Notes: generated by a model from the sequence alone, not told the origin. A DNA stretch of 64,000 bases from Aneurinibacillus soli (GCF_002355375.1 NZ_AP017312.1:1939001-2003000); one strand, 5' to 3'. Shown: positions 26,982-36,788, numbered from the stretch's first letter. A program made the numbers and translations.

Positions 26982-28553
26982 ATGAAAAAAATGAAATTTT
27001 CTTTGCAGCATTTAATTGTGTGTGTCGCTCTTTTATCGTTTATTTTGACTCTTATTAGCAGTTTATGGAGTGGGTATAGTACTGATAAACAAACTCTTAT
27101 TACGAATACTTTAGAAACCAATCGTGTGTATGCACAAAAACTGGCAAAAACAACAAATAGCTTTTTAAAATCTACTCTTCAAACTTTACAGTTTAGTTCC
27201 AAGGAAATCGCACCTTTTATGCAGAATGATGAAGGAAAACTTCTTCATGAGGCAAATCGTTTGAAAATGCAGACGAATACTTTTAATTCTGTCATCATTG
27301 CGAATGCTGAAGGTAGAATCTTAGCTACATCACCACAGTCTCTTCAGATAAAAAATAAAATGCTAACATCACCGGGCGGTCAGCAAGCTTTAAAAGAAAG
27401 AAAACCGATCATTTCTAAACCATATACCGCTATAACAGGACGACTTGTCATTTTTATTTCATATCCTATTTTCGATGAAAAAGGAACCTATCTTGGGCTA
27501 GTGGGAGGAACACTTTACTTAAAAGAAATGAACGTATTAAACGAATTATTAGGCGAACATTTTTATAAAGATGGTTCCTATGTTTATGTAGTAGACGGAG
27601 ATGGGCGCATTATCTATCATCAGGATTCTAAACGAGTCAATGATGTTGTAGTAAAGAATCAAGTTGTACAAAAGCTTATGCAAGGAAAAAGTGGAGCCGA
27701 ACGTGTTATCAATACGAAACATAAAGACATGTTGGCTGGATACGCCTACGTTCCGATTGCAGACTGGGGAATTGTTTCACAGCGTCCAGTAGATATCGCG
27801 TTAGTACCTGCTACGGACATGATTAATGAAATGATAAAAAAATCATTCCCCTTTTTACTGGTATCGTTACTTATTATCTGGTGGATTTCTAGAAAAATTG
27901 CTCAACCTTTGCATCAATTAGCGCATTATACAGAGAACAGCACAGAGAATAGTCAAGAGGAACATATGGAAGAGGTAGTTGCGTGGTATTATGAAGCGAT
28001 TCAACTAAAGAAATCCCTGCTGCATAGTTTGACTTTTCTACATGATAAAATTAATTATTTTATGTATCAATCTACCACAGATCCATTGACCAAGCTCACT
28101 AATCGCCGAACAATGGACGAGCAAATGAAGAAATGGACAGAAAATAGCATCCCTTTCTCATTAATTTTATTGGATATAGATCGCTTCAAGAGTATTAATG
28201 ATACATATGGACACTCTGTAGGGGACGAAGTTTTGAAGTTTTTAGCGAGAAAGATGAAAGAAAACGCACGGCAGCATGATATATGTTGTCGTTTTGGAGG
28301 AGAGGAATTTTTAATTCTTCTTCCTAATACTGAGAAAAATGAAGCTTTTCATGTAGCTGAACGGTTACGTATGAGTATGGAAGCAGGCGCAAGCCCATGT
28401 GGCGAAATGGTGACCATCTCAGCAGGGGTTTCTTCTTATCCTGACTGTACATCCGAAACAGCAAAACTAATCGAATTAGCAGATGAATGTTTGTATAAAG
28501 CTAAAAAAAGCGGAAGGAATTGTACGATTGTATTTGAAAGTTCCGCGAGATAA
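26982..28553 (+). CDS. Membrane diguanylate cyclase (dCACHE-GGDEF)
   Basis: Makes cyclic di-GMP from two GTP. The 523-aa protein has a first membrane helix (about 11-33), an extracellular double-CACHE sensor (about 35-285), a second membrane helix (about 287-305), a short HAMP/coil linker and a GGDEF domain. The active site reads GGEEF and the upstream LLDIDRFKSINDTYGHSVGD is intact. RQHD lies five residues before the RFGGEEF block, the position of an allosteric RxxD inhibitory site, so product feedback is expected. Start supported by AAGGAG. It stands alone; the sensed ligand is unknown. Confidence 0.93.
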   Translation: MKKMKFSLQHLIVCVALLSFILTLISSLWSGYSTDKQTLITNTLETNRVYAQKLAKTTNSFLKSTLQTLQFSSKEIAPFMQNDEGKLLHEANRLKMQTNTFNSVIIANAEGRILATSPQSLQIKNKMLTSPGGQQALKERKPIISKPYTAITGRLVIFISYPIFDEKGTYLGLVGGTLYLKEMNVLNELLGEHFYKDGSYVYVVDGDGRIIYHQDSKRVNDVVVKNQVVQKLMQGKSGAERVINTKHKDMLAGYAYVPIADWGIVSQRPVDIALVPATDMINEMIKKSFPFLLVSLLIIWWISRKIAQPLHQLAHYTENSTENSQEEHMEEVVAWYYEAIQLKKSLLHSLTFLHDKINYFMYQSTTDPLTKLTNRRTMDEQMKKWTENSIPFSLILLDIDRFKSINDTYGHSVGDEVLKFLARKMKENARQHDICCRFGGEEFLILLPNTEKNEAFHVAERLRMSMEAGASPCGEMVTISAGVSSYPDCTSETAKLIELADECLYKAKKSGRNCTIVFESSAR

Positions 28554-28568
28554 TATTCTAGAATGTAA

Positions 28569-28613
28569 TAAAAGCCTGATATATCCTTATCGGATCGTAT
28601 GTCAGGCTTTTAT
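28569..28613 (+). terminator. Terminator after diguanylate cyclase
   Basis: AAAAGCCTGA pairs with TCAGGCTTTT over a loop of about 22 bases. Confidence 0.75.
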
Positions 28614-28680
28614 CAAAAAAAATATGAATGTAGAAGCGTGCAAGCTTCCCACTAACATCTGTCAGCATCAAAATTTGTTT

Positions 28681-28710
28681 TTGACATAGGATGGTGGGGT
28701 ATAGTATATT
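28681..28710 (+). promoter_or_regulatory. csoR promoter with CsoR-type operator
   Basis: TTGACA, an 18-base spacer and TATATT. The spacer holds TAGGATGGTGGGGTATAG, a G-tract sequence resembling CsoR operators, so copper-dependent autoregulation is likely. Confidence 0.65.
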
Positions 28711-28731
28711 GATCTCAAGGAGGAGATGGAA

Positions 28732-29046
28732 GTGGAAAACCAGAACCATTGTTGTGAGGAAGAAGGCCGCAAAAGCCATCACTCTGATAAAGTTAAAAGC
28801 AATCTCGTCACCCGGCTGAACCGTATTGAAGGGCAAATTCGCGGGGTAAAGGGCATGATTGAGAAAGACACATATTGCGATGACGTCCTGAACCAGATCG
28901 CAGCGATTCAGTCTGCATTGAATGGTGTCGGTAGAATGTTGCTCGAAGGCCACATGAAAAGCTGTGTCATCGAACGGATTCAGGAAGGCGACCACGAAGT
29001 GATTGACGAGCTGTTGATTACGATGAACAAGTTAATGAAAAAATAA
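28732..29046 (+). CDS. csoR: Copper-sensing repressor CsoR
   Basis: All-helical CsoR/RcnR-family repressor that leaves DNA when it binds Cu(I). The C-H-C copper ligands are visible: Cys in DTYCDDV, His and Cys in EGHMKSC. The N-terminus adds a Cys/His-rich tail (HCCEEEGRKSHH). GGAGG lies two bases from the ATG at 28726 but eight from GTG at 28732, so I prefer the GTG start (104 aa). It is first in a csoR-copZ cluster ahead of copA, the usual Firmicutes order. Confidence 0.93.
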   Translation: MENQNHCCEEEGRKSHHSDKVKSNLVTRLNRIEGQIRGVKGMIEKDTYCDDVLNQIAAIQSALNGVGRMLLEGHMKSCVIERIQEGDHEVIDELLITMNKLMKK

Positions 29047-29067
29047 TCAATCGAAAGGAGCATTACG

Positions 29068-29268
29068 ATGACAAATGTAACATTACAAGTAGAAGGTATG
29101 TCCTGCGGTCACTGTGTGAAAGCGGTAGAAGAAGCACTGAAGGAAGTGGGTGCGACAGGGAAAGTGGATCTGGCAAGCAAGTCGGTCGCAGTTTCGTTTG
29201 AAGAAGGCAGTGTAACGCTTGATGCGATTAAGGCAGCAATTGAAGATCAAGGATATGATGTGAAGTAA
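29068..29268 (+). CDS. copZ: Copper chaperone CopZ
   Basis: 66-aa heavy-metal-associated (HMA) domain protein with the Cu(I) motif MSCGHC. It carries copper to CopA in the cytoplasm. It lies 21 bases after csoR with AAAGGAG before the ATG, and is followed by a terminator. Confidence 0.95.
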   Translation: MTNVTLQVEGMSCGHCVKAVEEALKEVGATGKVDLASKSVAVSFEEGSVTLDAIKAAIEDQGYDVK

Positions 29269-29273
29269 CAGAT

Positions 29274-29300
29274 GAGCTGCCAGTGGCAGCTCCCTTTTTT
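29274..29300 (+). terminator. Terminator between copZ and copA
   Basis: GAGCTGCC and GGCAGCTC form a tight hairpin followed by a T-run. It allows separate dosing of csoR-copZ and copA. Confidence 0.85.
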
Positions 29301-29307
29301 CTGAATA

Positions 29308-29328
29308 ATATACCCTACATAGGTATAG
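29308..29328 (+). promoter_or_regulatory. CsoR-type operator upstream of copA
   Basis: TATACCCTACATAGGTATA is an imperfect palindrome matching the TACCC...GGGTA pattern of CsoR operators, about 17 bases before the copA start. Confidence 0.65.
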
Positions 29329-29344
29329 TAAGGAGTGTGTAGGT

Positions 29345-31759
29345 ATGAGCGAGAAACAAATCACGATGCAGATTACGGGCATGACATGCGCCGCCTGTGC
29401 GAATCGGATTGAAAAAGGGTTAGCCCGAATGGAAGGTGTGGCCGATGCAACGGTAAACTTTGCACTGGAGCAAGCAGCCGTTACATATGATCCGGCAAAA
29501 GTAGACGCAGCCAAACTTGAAGAAAAAGTAGAAGCACTCGGATACGGAACAGTTAAACAATCCGTTGAGCTGCAAATTACGGGCATGACATGTGCTGCCT
29601 GCTCGGCACGGATCGAGAAAGGGTTGTCTCGGATGCCGGGAGTATCGCAGGCAAATGTGAACCTGGCGTTAGAAACCGCCCATGTAGAATATTCTCCGGC
29701 AGAAGTGAGTGTAGGAGATGTCATCCAAAAGGTAGAGAAGCTCGGATACGGGGCGGTCTTGAAGCAGGAAGCACAGGAATCAGGGGATCATCGGCAGAAA
29801 GAAATTACGAAGCAGAAGCGTAAGTTAGTTATTTCGGTGCTTCTGTCGCTGCCGCTGCTCTGGTCTATGGTTGGCCACTTCTCGTTTACGTCCTTTATCT
29901 GGGTACCGGATTTGTTCATGAATCCGTGGTTCCAGCTTCTGCTGGCGACACCGGTGCAGTTTATCATCGGACGTCACTTTTATACAGGAGCGTACAAAGC
30001 GTTACGGAGCGGCAGTGCGAACATGGATGTGCTGGTGGCACTTGGAACGTCTGCCGCGTATTTTTATAGCTTGTACTTGACGGTTGAATGGAATCGTACA
30101 GGTGGACACCATCAGCCCGAGATGTATTATGAAACAAGTGCGGTTCTTATTACGCTAATTCTTCTTGGCAAGCTGTTCGAAGCGCTTGCGAAAGGCCGCT
30201 CCTCAGAAGCGATCAAAACGTTGATGGGCTTGCAGGCAAAAACGGCTCTTGTCATTCGGGACGGTCAGGAAATAAGCATCCCGATCGAACAAGTAATGGC
30301 GGGAGATATTTTACTTGTCAAACCGGGCGAGAAAATTCCGGTAGATGGTGACGTAGTAGAAGGCCACTCGACCGTAGATGAGTCGATGCTCACGGGTGAA
30401 AGCATTCCAGTGGAGAAACGGACGGGAGATGCGGTCATTGGCGCGACGATTAATAAGAGTGGGGCTCTCAAAGTGAAGGCAACCCGTGTCGGTCGTGATA
30501 CAGCACTTGCACAAATCATTAAAGTTGTCGAAGAAGCACAGGGCTCAAAAGCGCCGATTCAGCGAGTAGCCGATGTGATTTCAGGCATTTTCGTTCCGGT
30601 CGTCGTTGGGATTGCGATTGTGACCTTTTTCATCTGGTACATCTGGCTTGTGCCAGGCAGCTTCGCGGATGCTCTGAAGTGTGCGATTGCGGTGCTTGTG
30701 ATCGCCTGCCCGTGTGCGCTCGGACTAGCAACACCGACTTCGATTATGGCCGGGTCTGGCCGGGCGGCGGAGTTTGGGATTTTGTTTAAAGGTGGGGAAC
30801 ACCTCGAAGCGACACAGCAGATCAATACGGTTATTCTTGATAAGACTGGAACGATAACAAAAGGCAAGCCGGAATTGACCGACGTCGTGGTGAAATCAGG
30901 CACTACAGAAGCTCGTTTCCTGACACTTGTAGGCGCTGCCGAACGAAATTCTGGCCATCCACTTGCCGAAGCGATTGTAGCAGGCATTCGGGAAAAAGGG
31001 ATCGAGCTGCCAGAAGCACAGGAATTCACTGACATCCCAGGCTTCGGAATTCGTGCTGTAGTCGAAGGAAGCGAGGTGCTCGTCGGAACGCGTCGCTTGA
31101 TGGAGAAGTATAAAGTGGACGCGGTGGATGCGTACAGCAAAATGGAAGAACTAGAGGAAGCAGGGAGAACAGCGATGCTTGCTGCGGTGGATGGCACGTA
31201 TCAAGGAATCATAGCTGTGGCAGATGCGATCAAAGAAACATCGAAAGAAGCGGTATCTCGACTGAAAGCGCTTGGTATTGAAGTGATTATGATTACGGGC
31301 GACAATGAGCGGACAGCAAGCGCGATCGCACGGGAAGCGGGCATTGACCGTGTACTGGCGGAAGTGCTACCGGAAGGAAAGGCCGAAGAAGTAAAGAAGT
31401 ATAAGCAGGTCGGTAAAAAAGTCGCCATGGTTGGCGACGGCATTAACGATGCACCAGCGCTTGCGACAGCCGACATCGGGATGGCGATTGGCACTGGAAC
31501 AGACGTAGCGATGGAGGCGGCGGATGTAACATTGATGCGTGGAGATTTGAACAGCATCCCAGACGCAATTGCCATGAGCAAGAAAACGATGCGCAACATT
31601 CGGCAGAATTTGTTCTGGGCGTTAGCATACAATGTGATCGGCATTCCGGTTGCGGCGGCAGGGCTTCTAGAGCCGTGGCTTGCCGGTGCGGCGATGGCGC
31701 TTAGTTCGGTGTCTGTTGTGTTGAATGCCTTGCGGCTGCAGCGGGTCAAGCATTTGTGA
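29345..31759 (+). CDS. copA: Copper-exporting P1B-type ATPase CopA
   Basis: 804-aa Cu(I) efflux pump. It has two N-terminal HMA domains, each with MTCAAC, eight membrane helices with the transport motif CPCALG, the phosphorylated Asp in DKTGTITKG, actuator motif TGES, the P1B His-Pro site SGHPLAEA, and [13 protein letters not shown] in the hinge. Late membrane residues (YN and MALSSVSVV) agree with the Cu(I) subclass. The length and two-HMA layout equal B. subtilis CopA. Own CsoR-type operator upstream. Confidence 0.97.
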   Translation: MSEKQITMQITGMTCAACANRIEKGLARMEGVADATVNFALEQAAVTYDPAKVDAAKLEEKVEALGYGTVKQSVELQITGMTCAACSARIEKGLSRMPGVSQANVNLALETAHVEYSPAEVSVGDVIQKVEKLGYGAVLKQEAQESGDHRQKEITKQKRKLVISVLLSLPLLWSMVGHFSFTSFIWVPDLFMNPWFQLLLATPVQFIIGRHFYTGAYKALRSGSANMDVLVALGTSAAYFYSLYLTVEWNRTGGHHQPEMYYETSAVLITLILLGKLFEALAKGRSSEAIKTLMGLQAKTALVIRDGQEISIPIEQVMAGDILLVKPGEKIPVDGDVVEGHSTVDESMLTGESIPVEKRTGDAVIGATINKSGALKVKATRVGRDTALAQIIKVVEEAQGSKAPIQRVADVISGIFVPVVVGIAIVTFFIWYIWLVPGSFADALKCAIAVLVIACPCALGLATPTSIMAGSGRAAEFGILFKGGEHLEATQQINTVILDKTGTITKGKPELTDVVVKSGTTEARFLTLVGAAERNSGHPLAEAIVAGIREKGIELPEAQEFTDIPGFGIRAVVEGSEVLVGTRRLMEKYKVDAVDAYSKMEELEEAGRTAMLAAVDGTYQGIIAVADAIKETSKEAVSRLKALGIEVIMITGDNERTASAIAREAGIDRVLAEVLPEGKAEEVKKYKQVGKKVAMVGDGINDAPALATADIGMAIGTGTDVAMEAADVTLMRGDLNSIPDAIAMSKKTMRNIRQNLFWALAYNVIGIPVAAAGLLEPWLAGAAMALSSVSVVLNALRLQRVKHL

Positions 31760-31814
31760 TTGTTTTATTTGGCATTGGGCATCTTATGAACAGGAATAAA
31801 ACGGGAGGGTTGCG

Positions 31815-32378
31815 ATGAAAATTTATGTGGTGTATGACAGTGACAATGGGCATACAGAAGTGCTGGCCCGTTCTATCGCGGAAGGGGCTGGCACAGTTGC
31901 TGGAGATGTGTACATGGACCATGTGAGAGAGGCAGATGTGAACCGATTGCCTGACATGGACGCGATTATTTGGGGTTGTCCCGGTCATTTCGGGACGATC
32001 AGTGCTGGGATGAAAACGTGGATTGATAAACTGGGGTATTTATGGGCGCGGGGAGAGTTAATTGGGAAAGTTGGGGGAGTATTTTGTACAGCGGCAACCG
32101 TTCACGGCGGTGTAGAAGCAACTATGCTCAACTTGATTACCCCGATGTTGCATCAAGGAATGATTATCGTCGGGCTGCCGGCTAATATTCCGGAAAATGC
32201 GTTATATGGCTCGTACTACGGGGTGGGAATCACCTGTCCGGTTGAAGCTTCCGCAGATGATCCGCTCAATTTGCCAACCGAAAATGATCTTGTGCTTGGT
32301 AGAGCTCTTGGGCAGCGTGTAGCTACGGTAGCTGGCAAGCTTTCTGGAAAGTCGCATACAACCGCAGAAGGATATTAA
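31815..32378 (+). CDS. Flavodoxin-family protein, WrbA-like quinone reductase
   Basis: 187-aa FMN-binding flavodoxin fold. The phosphate-binding start is [20 protein letters not shown], followed by [22 protein letters not shown] and [16 protein letters not shown], which match WrbA-type NAD(P)H:quinone oxidoreductases. Two-electron quinone reduction is the likely activity. It follows copA by 55 bases with GGGAGGG and might be cotranscribed, which would fit quinone detoxification under copper stress, though this is unproven. Confidence 0.85.
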   Translation: MKIYVVYDSDNGHTEVLARSIAEGAGTVAGDVYMDHVREADVNRLPDMDAIIWGCPGHFGTISAGMKTWIDKLGYLWARGELIGKVGGVFCTAATVHGGVEATMLNLITPMLHQGMIIVGLPANIPENALYGSYYGVGITCPVEASADDPLNLPTENDLVLGRALGQRVATVAGKLSGKSHTTAEGY

Positions 32379-32382
32379 GGGT

Positions 32383-32751
32383 ATGGTAGTACCTATTATT
32401 TTCGGTGTTCTGGCTGTAGTTGTACTGATTCTGGTGATTTTTTTCAATACGAGGGCATTGTCCGAGCCATCGAAAAACACTGTCGATGAAATGAAACAGC
32501 AGGAGACGGTCATGATAAAAGATGGAAAAGTTATGGAGGAAGAGAAAGGCGATCCTGCTGATATGATGGATCAAGATTACCGGGACGCCCTCCGACAATT
32601 CCAAACTACAGGTAAAAAAAGCAGCCAGGCAACATCTAATAAAGAGTCGACAACAGAGCGGATGCAGGATGAGGAATATCGGAATGCCCTGCGTGCTATG
32701 ACCAATTCGAAGCCATCTAATCGTTCCGATGATAGAAAAAATGGACGATGA
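32383..32751 (+). CDS. Small membrane-anchored protein of unknown function
   Basis: 122 aa: one N-terminal membrane helix (about residues 3-21, PIIFGVLAVVVLILVIFF) and a hydrophilic, charged tail. The tail carries a repeated sequence, DQDYRDALRQF near residue 63 and DEEYRNALRAM near 95, separated by a Ser/Thr/Lys linker. I do not recognise the family. It begins four bases after the flavodoxin stop, so the two are probably translated together. AAGGG precedes the ATG. Confidence 0.65.
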   Translation: MVVPIIFGVLAVVVLILVIFFNTRALSEPSKNTVDEMKQQETVMIKDGKVMEEEKGDPADMMDQDYRDALRQFQTTGKKSSQATSNKESTTERMQDEEYRNALRAMTNSKPSNRSDDRKNGR

Positions 32752-32770
32752 TACGAAAAAAGGCGATGCC

Positions 32771-32813
32771 AAAAGGTGAACATCCCGAAACAGTTCGGAT
32801 GCTCACCTTTTTT
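32771..32813 (+). terminator. Terminator after 32751
   Basis: AAAAGGTGA..CATCC pairs with GGATG.TCACCTTTTTT; strong stem with T-run. Confidence 0.85.
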
Positions 32814-32900
32814 ATGTGTATATGGAAAAGCTAAGTCTGCCAGGGGAGAAAATGTGGTAGTATGAAACGCATAAAAACATTGAGCAAGGGTGGGAGCAAC

Positions 32901-33332
32901 GTGGAAGCAAAGGTTATCACAACAGAGGAACAACAAAAAGTAGCATTTGATATTCGCGTCCGTGTGTTTGTCGAGGAGCAAAACGTGCCGCTAGAAGAAG
33001 AACTAGATGAGTTCGAGGCCGAGTCGACGCATTTTCTACTATATAAAGACGGCGTGCCAGTCGGCGCAGGCCGGTTCCGCATCGTAGACGGAGTTGGAAA
33101 AGTAGAACGAATCTGCGTTCTACCTGCTCACCGTAGCGGAGGCAGCGGGGGAGTAATTATGCGGGCGATCGAGGAGTATGCTGTGGAACAGGGCATGAAC
33201 AAGCTCAAGCTACATGGACAAACTCATGCGGAAGGCTTCTATCATAAGCTTGGATATGAGACGGTGTCTGATGTTTTCTTGGAAGCAGGAATTCCGCATG
33301 TCATAATGACGAAAAAGCTTGTGGTGATGTAA
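32901..33332 (+). CDS. GNAT-family N-acetyltransferase, YjcF-like
   Basis: 143-aa acetyl-CoA-dependent acyltransferase. The fold is clear: RVRVFVEEQNVPLEEE near the N-terminus, VGAGRFRIVDGVGKVERICVLPAHR leading to the CoA-binding R-S-G-G-S-G-G turn, and FYHKLGYETVSDVFLEAGIPHV at the end. It closely resembles B. subtilis YjcF, whose substrate is unknown. I place the start at GTG 32901 with GGGAG upstream; an in-frame ATG at 32862 lacks such a site. Confidence 0.85.
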   Translation: MEAKVITTEEQQKVAFDIRVRVFVEEQNVPLEEELDEFEAESTHFLLYKDGVPVGAGRFRIVDGVGKVERICVLPAHRSGGSGGVIMRAIEEYAVEQGMNKLKLHGQTHAEGFYHKLGYETVSDVFLEAGIPHVIMTKKLVVM

Positions 33333-33441
33333 GTGAACATGATTTCCCCTTGTTTTCTTGCCCTTTTCTCCTTTCCTTGACCAATTAGGAGGAGGAGAAC
33401 TATGATTGGTATAATATTGGTATGAGAGGGGTTTCTGTTCT

Positions 33442-33888
33442 GTGTCTTATAAAATTGATGAGTCGCTCGGGTTTATTCTGAGTAACACCCAGCGGAAATT
33501 AAGTCACTTTTTGTTATCGAAATTCAAACCGTATGATATTACCACAGAGCAGTGGGTTTTAGTGGCTAAACTAGGAGAAGAGAATGGAATTACACAGAAG
33601 GATTTAGCCGAGCGCATAGAAAAAGACCAGGCGAATGTGACGCGGATTATTGACCTGTTAGAAAAAAAGGGACTGGTTAGACGAGAAAAAAACAGTACAG
33701 ATAGAAGATCGATGCTCGTACATCTAACAGATGAAGGGAAAAGATTACGGGAAATGTTAGCTCCAATTGAAGAAGCGGTAGTGAAGGTGTCGCTGGCTGG
33801 TATGTCTGAGGAAGAAAGGGAGTTGTTGAAAGGGTTTCTTTCTCGCATTGCGGCTAATGTGCAGAATGAGTTTCAAGGTCAGGAATAA
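33442..33888 (+). CDS. MarR-family regulator
   Basis: 148-aa winged-helix regulator, GTG start with GAGGGG upstream. The wHTH reads ITQKDLAERIEKDQANVTRIIDLLEKKG and the wing NSTDRRSMLVHLTDEGKRL. No Cys redox switch is apparent. The upstream region contains ATTGGTATAATATTGGTAT, which combines a -10 box with repeated ATTGGTAT and may be its own operator. The target genes are not evident: the nearest genes are a GNAT enzyme and cssRS. Confidence 0.88.
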   Translation: MSYKIDESLGFILSNTQRKLSHFLLSKFKPYDITTEQWVLVAKLGEENGITQKDLAERIEKDQANVTRIIDLLEKKGLVRREKNSTDRRSMLVHLTDEGKRLREMLAPIEEAVVKVSLAGMSEEERELLKGFLSRIAANVQNEFQGQE

Positions 33889-33907
33889 GCCTACCTATTT
33901 TTCATAA

Positions 33908-33955
33908 TTTCCCACGATCTGTTGATAATTTCTCCGCAATGTCACCGTATGCTAG
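33908..33955 (+). promoter_or_regulatory. cssRS promoter region with putative CssR box
   Basis: TTTCCCA (33908), ATC, TGATAATT (33923-33930) and -10 TATGCT (33948) recur at identical spacing 18 kb away before the MacA/MacB-type operon. No consensus -35 is present, as expected for a promoter activated by a response regulator. Confidence 0.55.
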
Positions 33956-33996
33956 GAAGACAAAGGATCTGTTGCATAAAGAGTGAGGTGAGACGA

Positions 33997-34677
33997 TTGC
34001 CATACCGCATTTATTTGGTAGAAGACGAACAAAACTTAAATGAGCTCCTGGCAACGTATTTACGGAACGAAGGCTGGGATGTTACTTCTTTTTTAAATGG
34101 AGGCGATGCGCGGAGGGCGATTGCCAAGCAGCCGGATTTGTGGATTCTTGATATTATGATTCCGGATGTGGATGGATATCAGCTTATTCGTGAGATCAAA
34201 GCACAGGCACCAGATGTTCCCGTTATTTTTATTTCTGCGCGAGATGCCGAGCTTGATCGTGTGATCGGGCTTGAGATGGGAAGTGATGACTATTTGCCGA
34301 AGCCGTTCTTGCCGCGTGAGCTGGTCATTCGGGTTAAGCGGCTGCTTGGTCGGATATACAATGCTGCTCCGCTTGTGGCAGAAGCAGGTAATGTGCTTCA
34401 TATCGCACCGTATACAATCGATGAAACGAAGCGTGTTGTGACGCAGGATAATAAAGAAGTTGAATTGACATCAAAAGAGTTTGACTTACTGCTGCTGTAT
34501 GCTAAAAATCAGGGGCAGGCATTTGCGCGGGAACAAATCTTGCGCCGCATCTGGGGGGAAGACTACTTCGGTACGGACCGGGTAGTGGATGACCTGATAC
34601 GTCGGGTGCGGAAGAAGATGCCAGAGCTGCGCATCGAGACAATCTACGGATACGGCTACCGGATGGTCCAACTATGA
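33997..34677 (+). CDS. cssR: Response regulator CssR (OmpR family)
   Basis: 226-aa regulator of the secretion-stress response. It has a receiver domain (VEDEQNLNELLATYL, phospho-Asp in WILDIMIPDVDGY, Lys in PKPF) and an OmpR winged helix with GEDYFGTDRVVDDLIRRVRKKMPE. These stretches and ETIYGYGYRM match B. subtilis CssR almost word for word from memory. Start is TTG at 33997 with GAGGTGA six bases upstream; the open frame extends further but lacks a ribosome site. It overlaps cssS by four bases. Confidence 0.9.
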   Translation: MPYRIYLVEDEQNLNELLATYLRNEGWDVTSFLNGGDARRAIAKQPDLWILDIMIPDVDGYQLIREIKAQAPDVPVIFISARDAELDRVIGLEMGSDDYLPKPFLPRELVIRVKRLLGRIYNAAPLVAEAGNVLHIAPYTIDETKRVVTQDNKEVELTSKEFDLLLLYAKNQGQAFAREQILRRIWGEDYFGTDRVVDDLIRRVRKKMPELRIETIYGYGYRMVQL

Positions 34678-36026
34678 AAAACCAGCCGCTTGCGATTCAA
34701 ATCTGGACAGCGTTCGCTGCTTTTATGCTTGGCATTGCGGTCCTTGTTGTGCTGCTTGTACCGTGGATGCTGCGGCCATTTTTTGTGGACGATATGTATG
34801 CCCGTATTTCGGATGCGCAGAACATTCTTTGGGAACACCGGGTTGTGAACGGAGAAAATCCGGAAAAACGGCCACCGCCACCTGATCGTGAGAAACGGGA
34901 TGTGAAGCATCTTATTTTCATGGATAATGAACTTGTTATGCTGACACCGCATCACCTGCCGCCAGAAGTGCTCGCTAAGATCGTGGACGAAGTTGCCAAG
35001 CAGAAGACAGGTACGAAGAAGTATGAGCAAAATGTGCAGGATCAACAGCTTTACTATATGATTCGGAGTGAGAAGGTCGGTGGACAGTCTGTATCTCTCG
35101 TTTCTTATATAACAGGTGCGTATGAGACAGAGATGAATCGTTCCTTGCTGCGCCAGCTCGTTAGCATTATGGGACTGGTGCTTCTTGTCGGTATCCCGTT
35201 CGCACTCTGGCTTGCTCGCTATTTATCCCGCCCGCTGCGGATGATGGAGCAGCACGTGAAGCAGATCGCGGATCGAAAATGGCACGAGCCGCTCGATGTG
35301 AACCGCAAAGATGAGCTTGGAAGACTGGGCCAATCGATTGAGCGGATGCGCAGGCGGCTTATCAAGCAGGATGAAGCTCAGCAGTCCTTTCTTCAGCATA
35401 TTTCTCACGAATTAAAAACACCGGTCATGGTTATTCGCAGCTATGCACAGGCGATTCGGGACGGGATTTTTCCGAAAGGTAATCTGGACGGTTCGATTGG
35501 TGTAATTGAAGAAGAATCCGAACGGCTTGAGAAGCGCATTCGTAGTCTGCTGTACCTGACGAAGCTTGATTACTTGGCGAGTCGCGAACATGAGATGGCC
35601 ACGGTAGATTTAAGCCTGCTCGTGGAAGATGTCATCGCCCGCCTGCGTGTGCGAAGACTTGATATTGAATGGGAGATTGATATAGTCGCTGCCTGTGTAC
35701 GAGGCGATGACGAACAATTAAGCATTGCCATTGAGAACTTGCTTGATAATCAGATCCGCCACGCGGCCCAGAAAGCGTCCGTGACGCTGAAAATGGTGCA
35801 GGAAGAAGACCAATCACGCGTTCTGCTTCGGTTCTGGAATGACGGCGGCTCGATAGAGTCTGATGTGAAGGATACATTGTTCATGCCGTTTTATAAAGGC
35901 AAGAAAGGGCAGTTTGGTCTGGGACTGACGATTGTGAGGCAGATTGCCGAGCTGCACGGTACGGATGTGTGGGTCGAGAATGAGGATGGAGGAGTAGCGT
36001 TTTATTTGCGGATGACAGTTGAGTAG
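34674..36026 (+). CDS. cssS: Sensor histidine kinase CssS
   Basis: 450-aa kinase that would sense misfolded secreted proteins at the membrane. Two membrane helices (about 9-31 and 161-181) flank an extracellular domain; HAMP follows (YLSRPLRMMEQHVKQIADRKW), then HisKA with His in HISHELKTPVMVIRSYAQAI and HATPase (NLLDNQIRHA, GQFGLGLTIV). The N-terminus MKNQPLAIQIW and the HisKA region closely follow B. subtilis CssS. The extracellular part has an unusual Pro/Arg-rich stretch (EKRPPPPDREKRD). No htrA-type protease is adjacent. Confidence 0.9.
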   Translation: MKNQPLAIQIWTAFAAFMLGIAVLVVLLVPWMLRPFFVDDMYARISDAQNILWEHRVVNGENPEKRPPPPDREKRDVKHLIFMDNELVMLTPHHLPPEVLAKIVDEVAKQKTGTKKYEQNVQDQQLYYMIRSEKVGGQSVSLVSYITGAYETEMNRSLLRQLVSIMGLVLLVGIPFALWLARYLSRPLRMMEQHVKQIADRKWHEPLDVNRKDELGRLGQSIERMRRRLIKQDEAQQSFLQHISHELKTPVMVIRSYAQAIRDGIFPKGNLDGSIGVIEEESERLEKRIRSLLYLTKLDYLASREHEMATVDLSLLVEDVIARLRVRRLDIEWEIDIVAACVRGDDEQLSIAIENLLDNQIRHAAQKASVTLKMVQEEDQSRVLLRFWNDGGSIESDVKDTLFMPFYKGKKGQFGLGLTIVRQIAELHGTDVWVENEDGGVAFYLRMTVE

Positions 36027-36062
36027 AGCGGTCTTTGTATCGAAGAGATAATCGTTTTGGAA

Positions 36063-36089
36063 TCTACTATTTACAAGTTAAATAGTAGA
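36063..36089. other. Perfect hairpin downstream of cssS
   Basis: TCTACTATTTA and TAAATAGTAGA form a perfect 11-bp stem with the loop CAAGT. It lacks a T-run and may stabilise or terminate the cssRS transcript. The rest of the gap to 36195 is AT-rich, with a second weak stem at 36110-36145. Confidence 0.5.
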
Positions 36090-36195
36090 CCGTATACTAA
36101 AAATTATGTAAAGTAAAAAGTCTATTTGTTTACTTTGTTTTACGATTACACGATTTAGTTTCCCATTATTTCTCTAAGTCAAAGGGTGCTCTAAC

Positions 36196-36735
36196 ATGCT
36201 TATCAAATCTGTCATCATTTGTGTTTATCTTTTATTCACGTATTGGCTTTCTTTTCGTACGCCTGCGCTGCATATGGTTTTTTATCCTACTTTAGCTGCC
36301 TTCAGCTTTCTGTTCATGTCCCGTTCAACTGATAAAAAAAACGTATACAAGATTGTTGGTGGCGCTATATTGGCATCGACAATTGGCAGTTCGTTATACT
36401 TTGTGAATTCTGGTTTCGTCTCGTTTTTCCTGACATCGTTTGTTATCATTTGGATGATCCAAAAGTTTAATTGGAATGCTGCCCCTATTTTAGCAGTATC
36501 TTTAGTTCCGTATTTTTCGAAGCCGCCATCTGTTTGGATTTTTCCATTATCGGTATCGTGTTCTTTACTTGGTCTTTTGGTAACACTGTGGGTGATTCAA
36601 CAAGTTGAAAAAACAAAAGATGCCGTGAATGTAATCCCTATTTTAGCGCATAAACAACCACAATATCACTGGTATGGAATTTTTGGAGAGGGAAGTATCA
36701 ATTTTATTGTTGGGGCACTATACTTGCTACTATAG
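36196..36735 (+). CDS. Multi-pass membrane protein of unknown function (possibly HPP-like)
   Basis: 179 aa with about five hydrophobic segments (near 3-20, 27-42, 52-85, 93-108 and 112-133) and a hydrophilic tail ending in GEGSINFIVGALYLLL. The size and layout recall HPP-family membrane proteins, but I see no diagnostic HPP motif, so the assignment is weak. AAAGGG lies before the ATG. It is followed by a strong terminator and precedes the spore-envelope locus. Confidence 0.6.
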   Translation: MLIKSVIICVYLLFTYWLSFRTPALHMVFYPTLAAFSFLFMSRSTDKKNVYKIVGGAILASTIGSSLYFVNSGFVSFFLTSFVIIWMIQKFNWNAAPILAVSLVPYFSKPPSVWIFPLSVSCSLLGLLVTLWVIQQVEKTKDAVNVIPILAHKQPQYHWYGIFGEGSINFIVGALYLLL

Positions 36736-36744
36736 AAATCTGTA

Positions 36745-36788
36745 AAAGAAAGCAACTGACTGATTCACCTCAGTCAGTTGCTTTCTTT
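36745..36788 (+). terminator. Strong hairpin terminator after 36735
   Basis: AAAGAAAGCAACTGACTGA pairs perfectly with TCAGTCAGTTGCTTTCTTT around a six-base loop. Confidence 0.9.

Noticed and set aside
28717-28728. ATG at 28726 as the csoR start.
   Set aside because: It is two bases from GGAGG, too close for normal initiation; GTG at 28732 has ideal spacing.
36196-36735. Confident HPP-family assignment for this membrane protein.
   Set aside because: Only size and helix layout fit; the diagnostic HPP residues are not visible.
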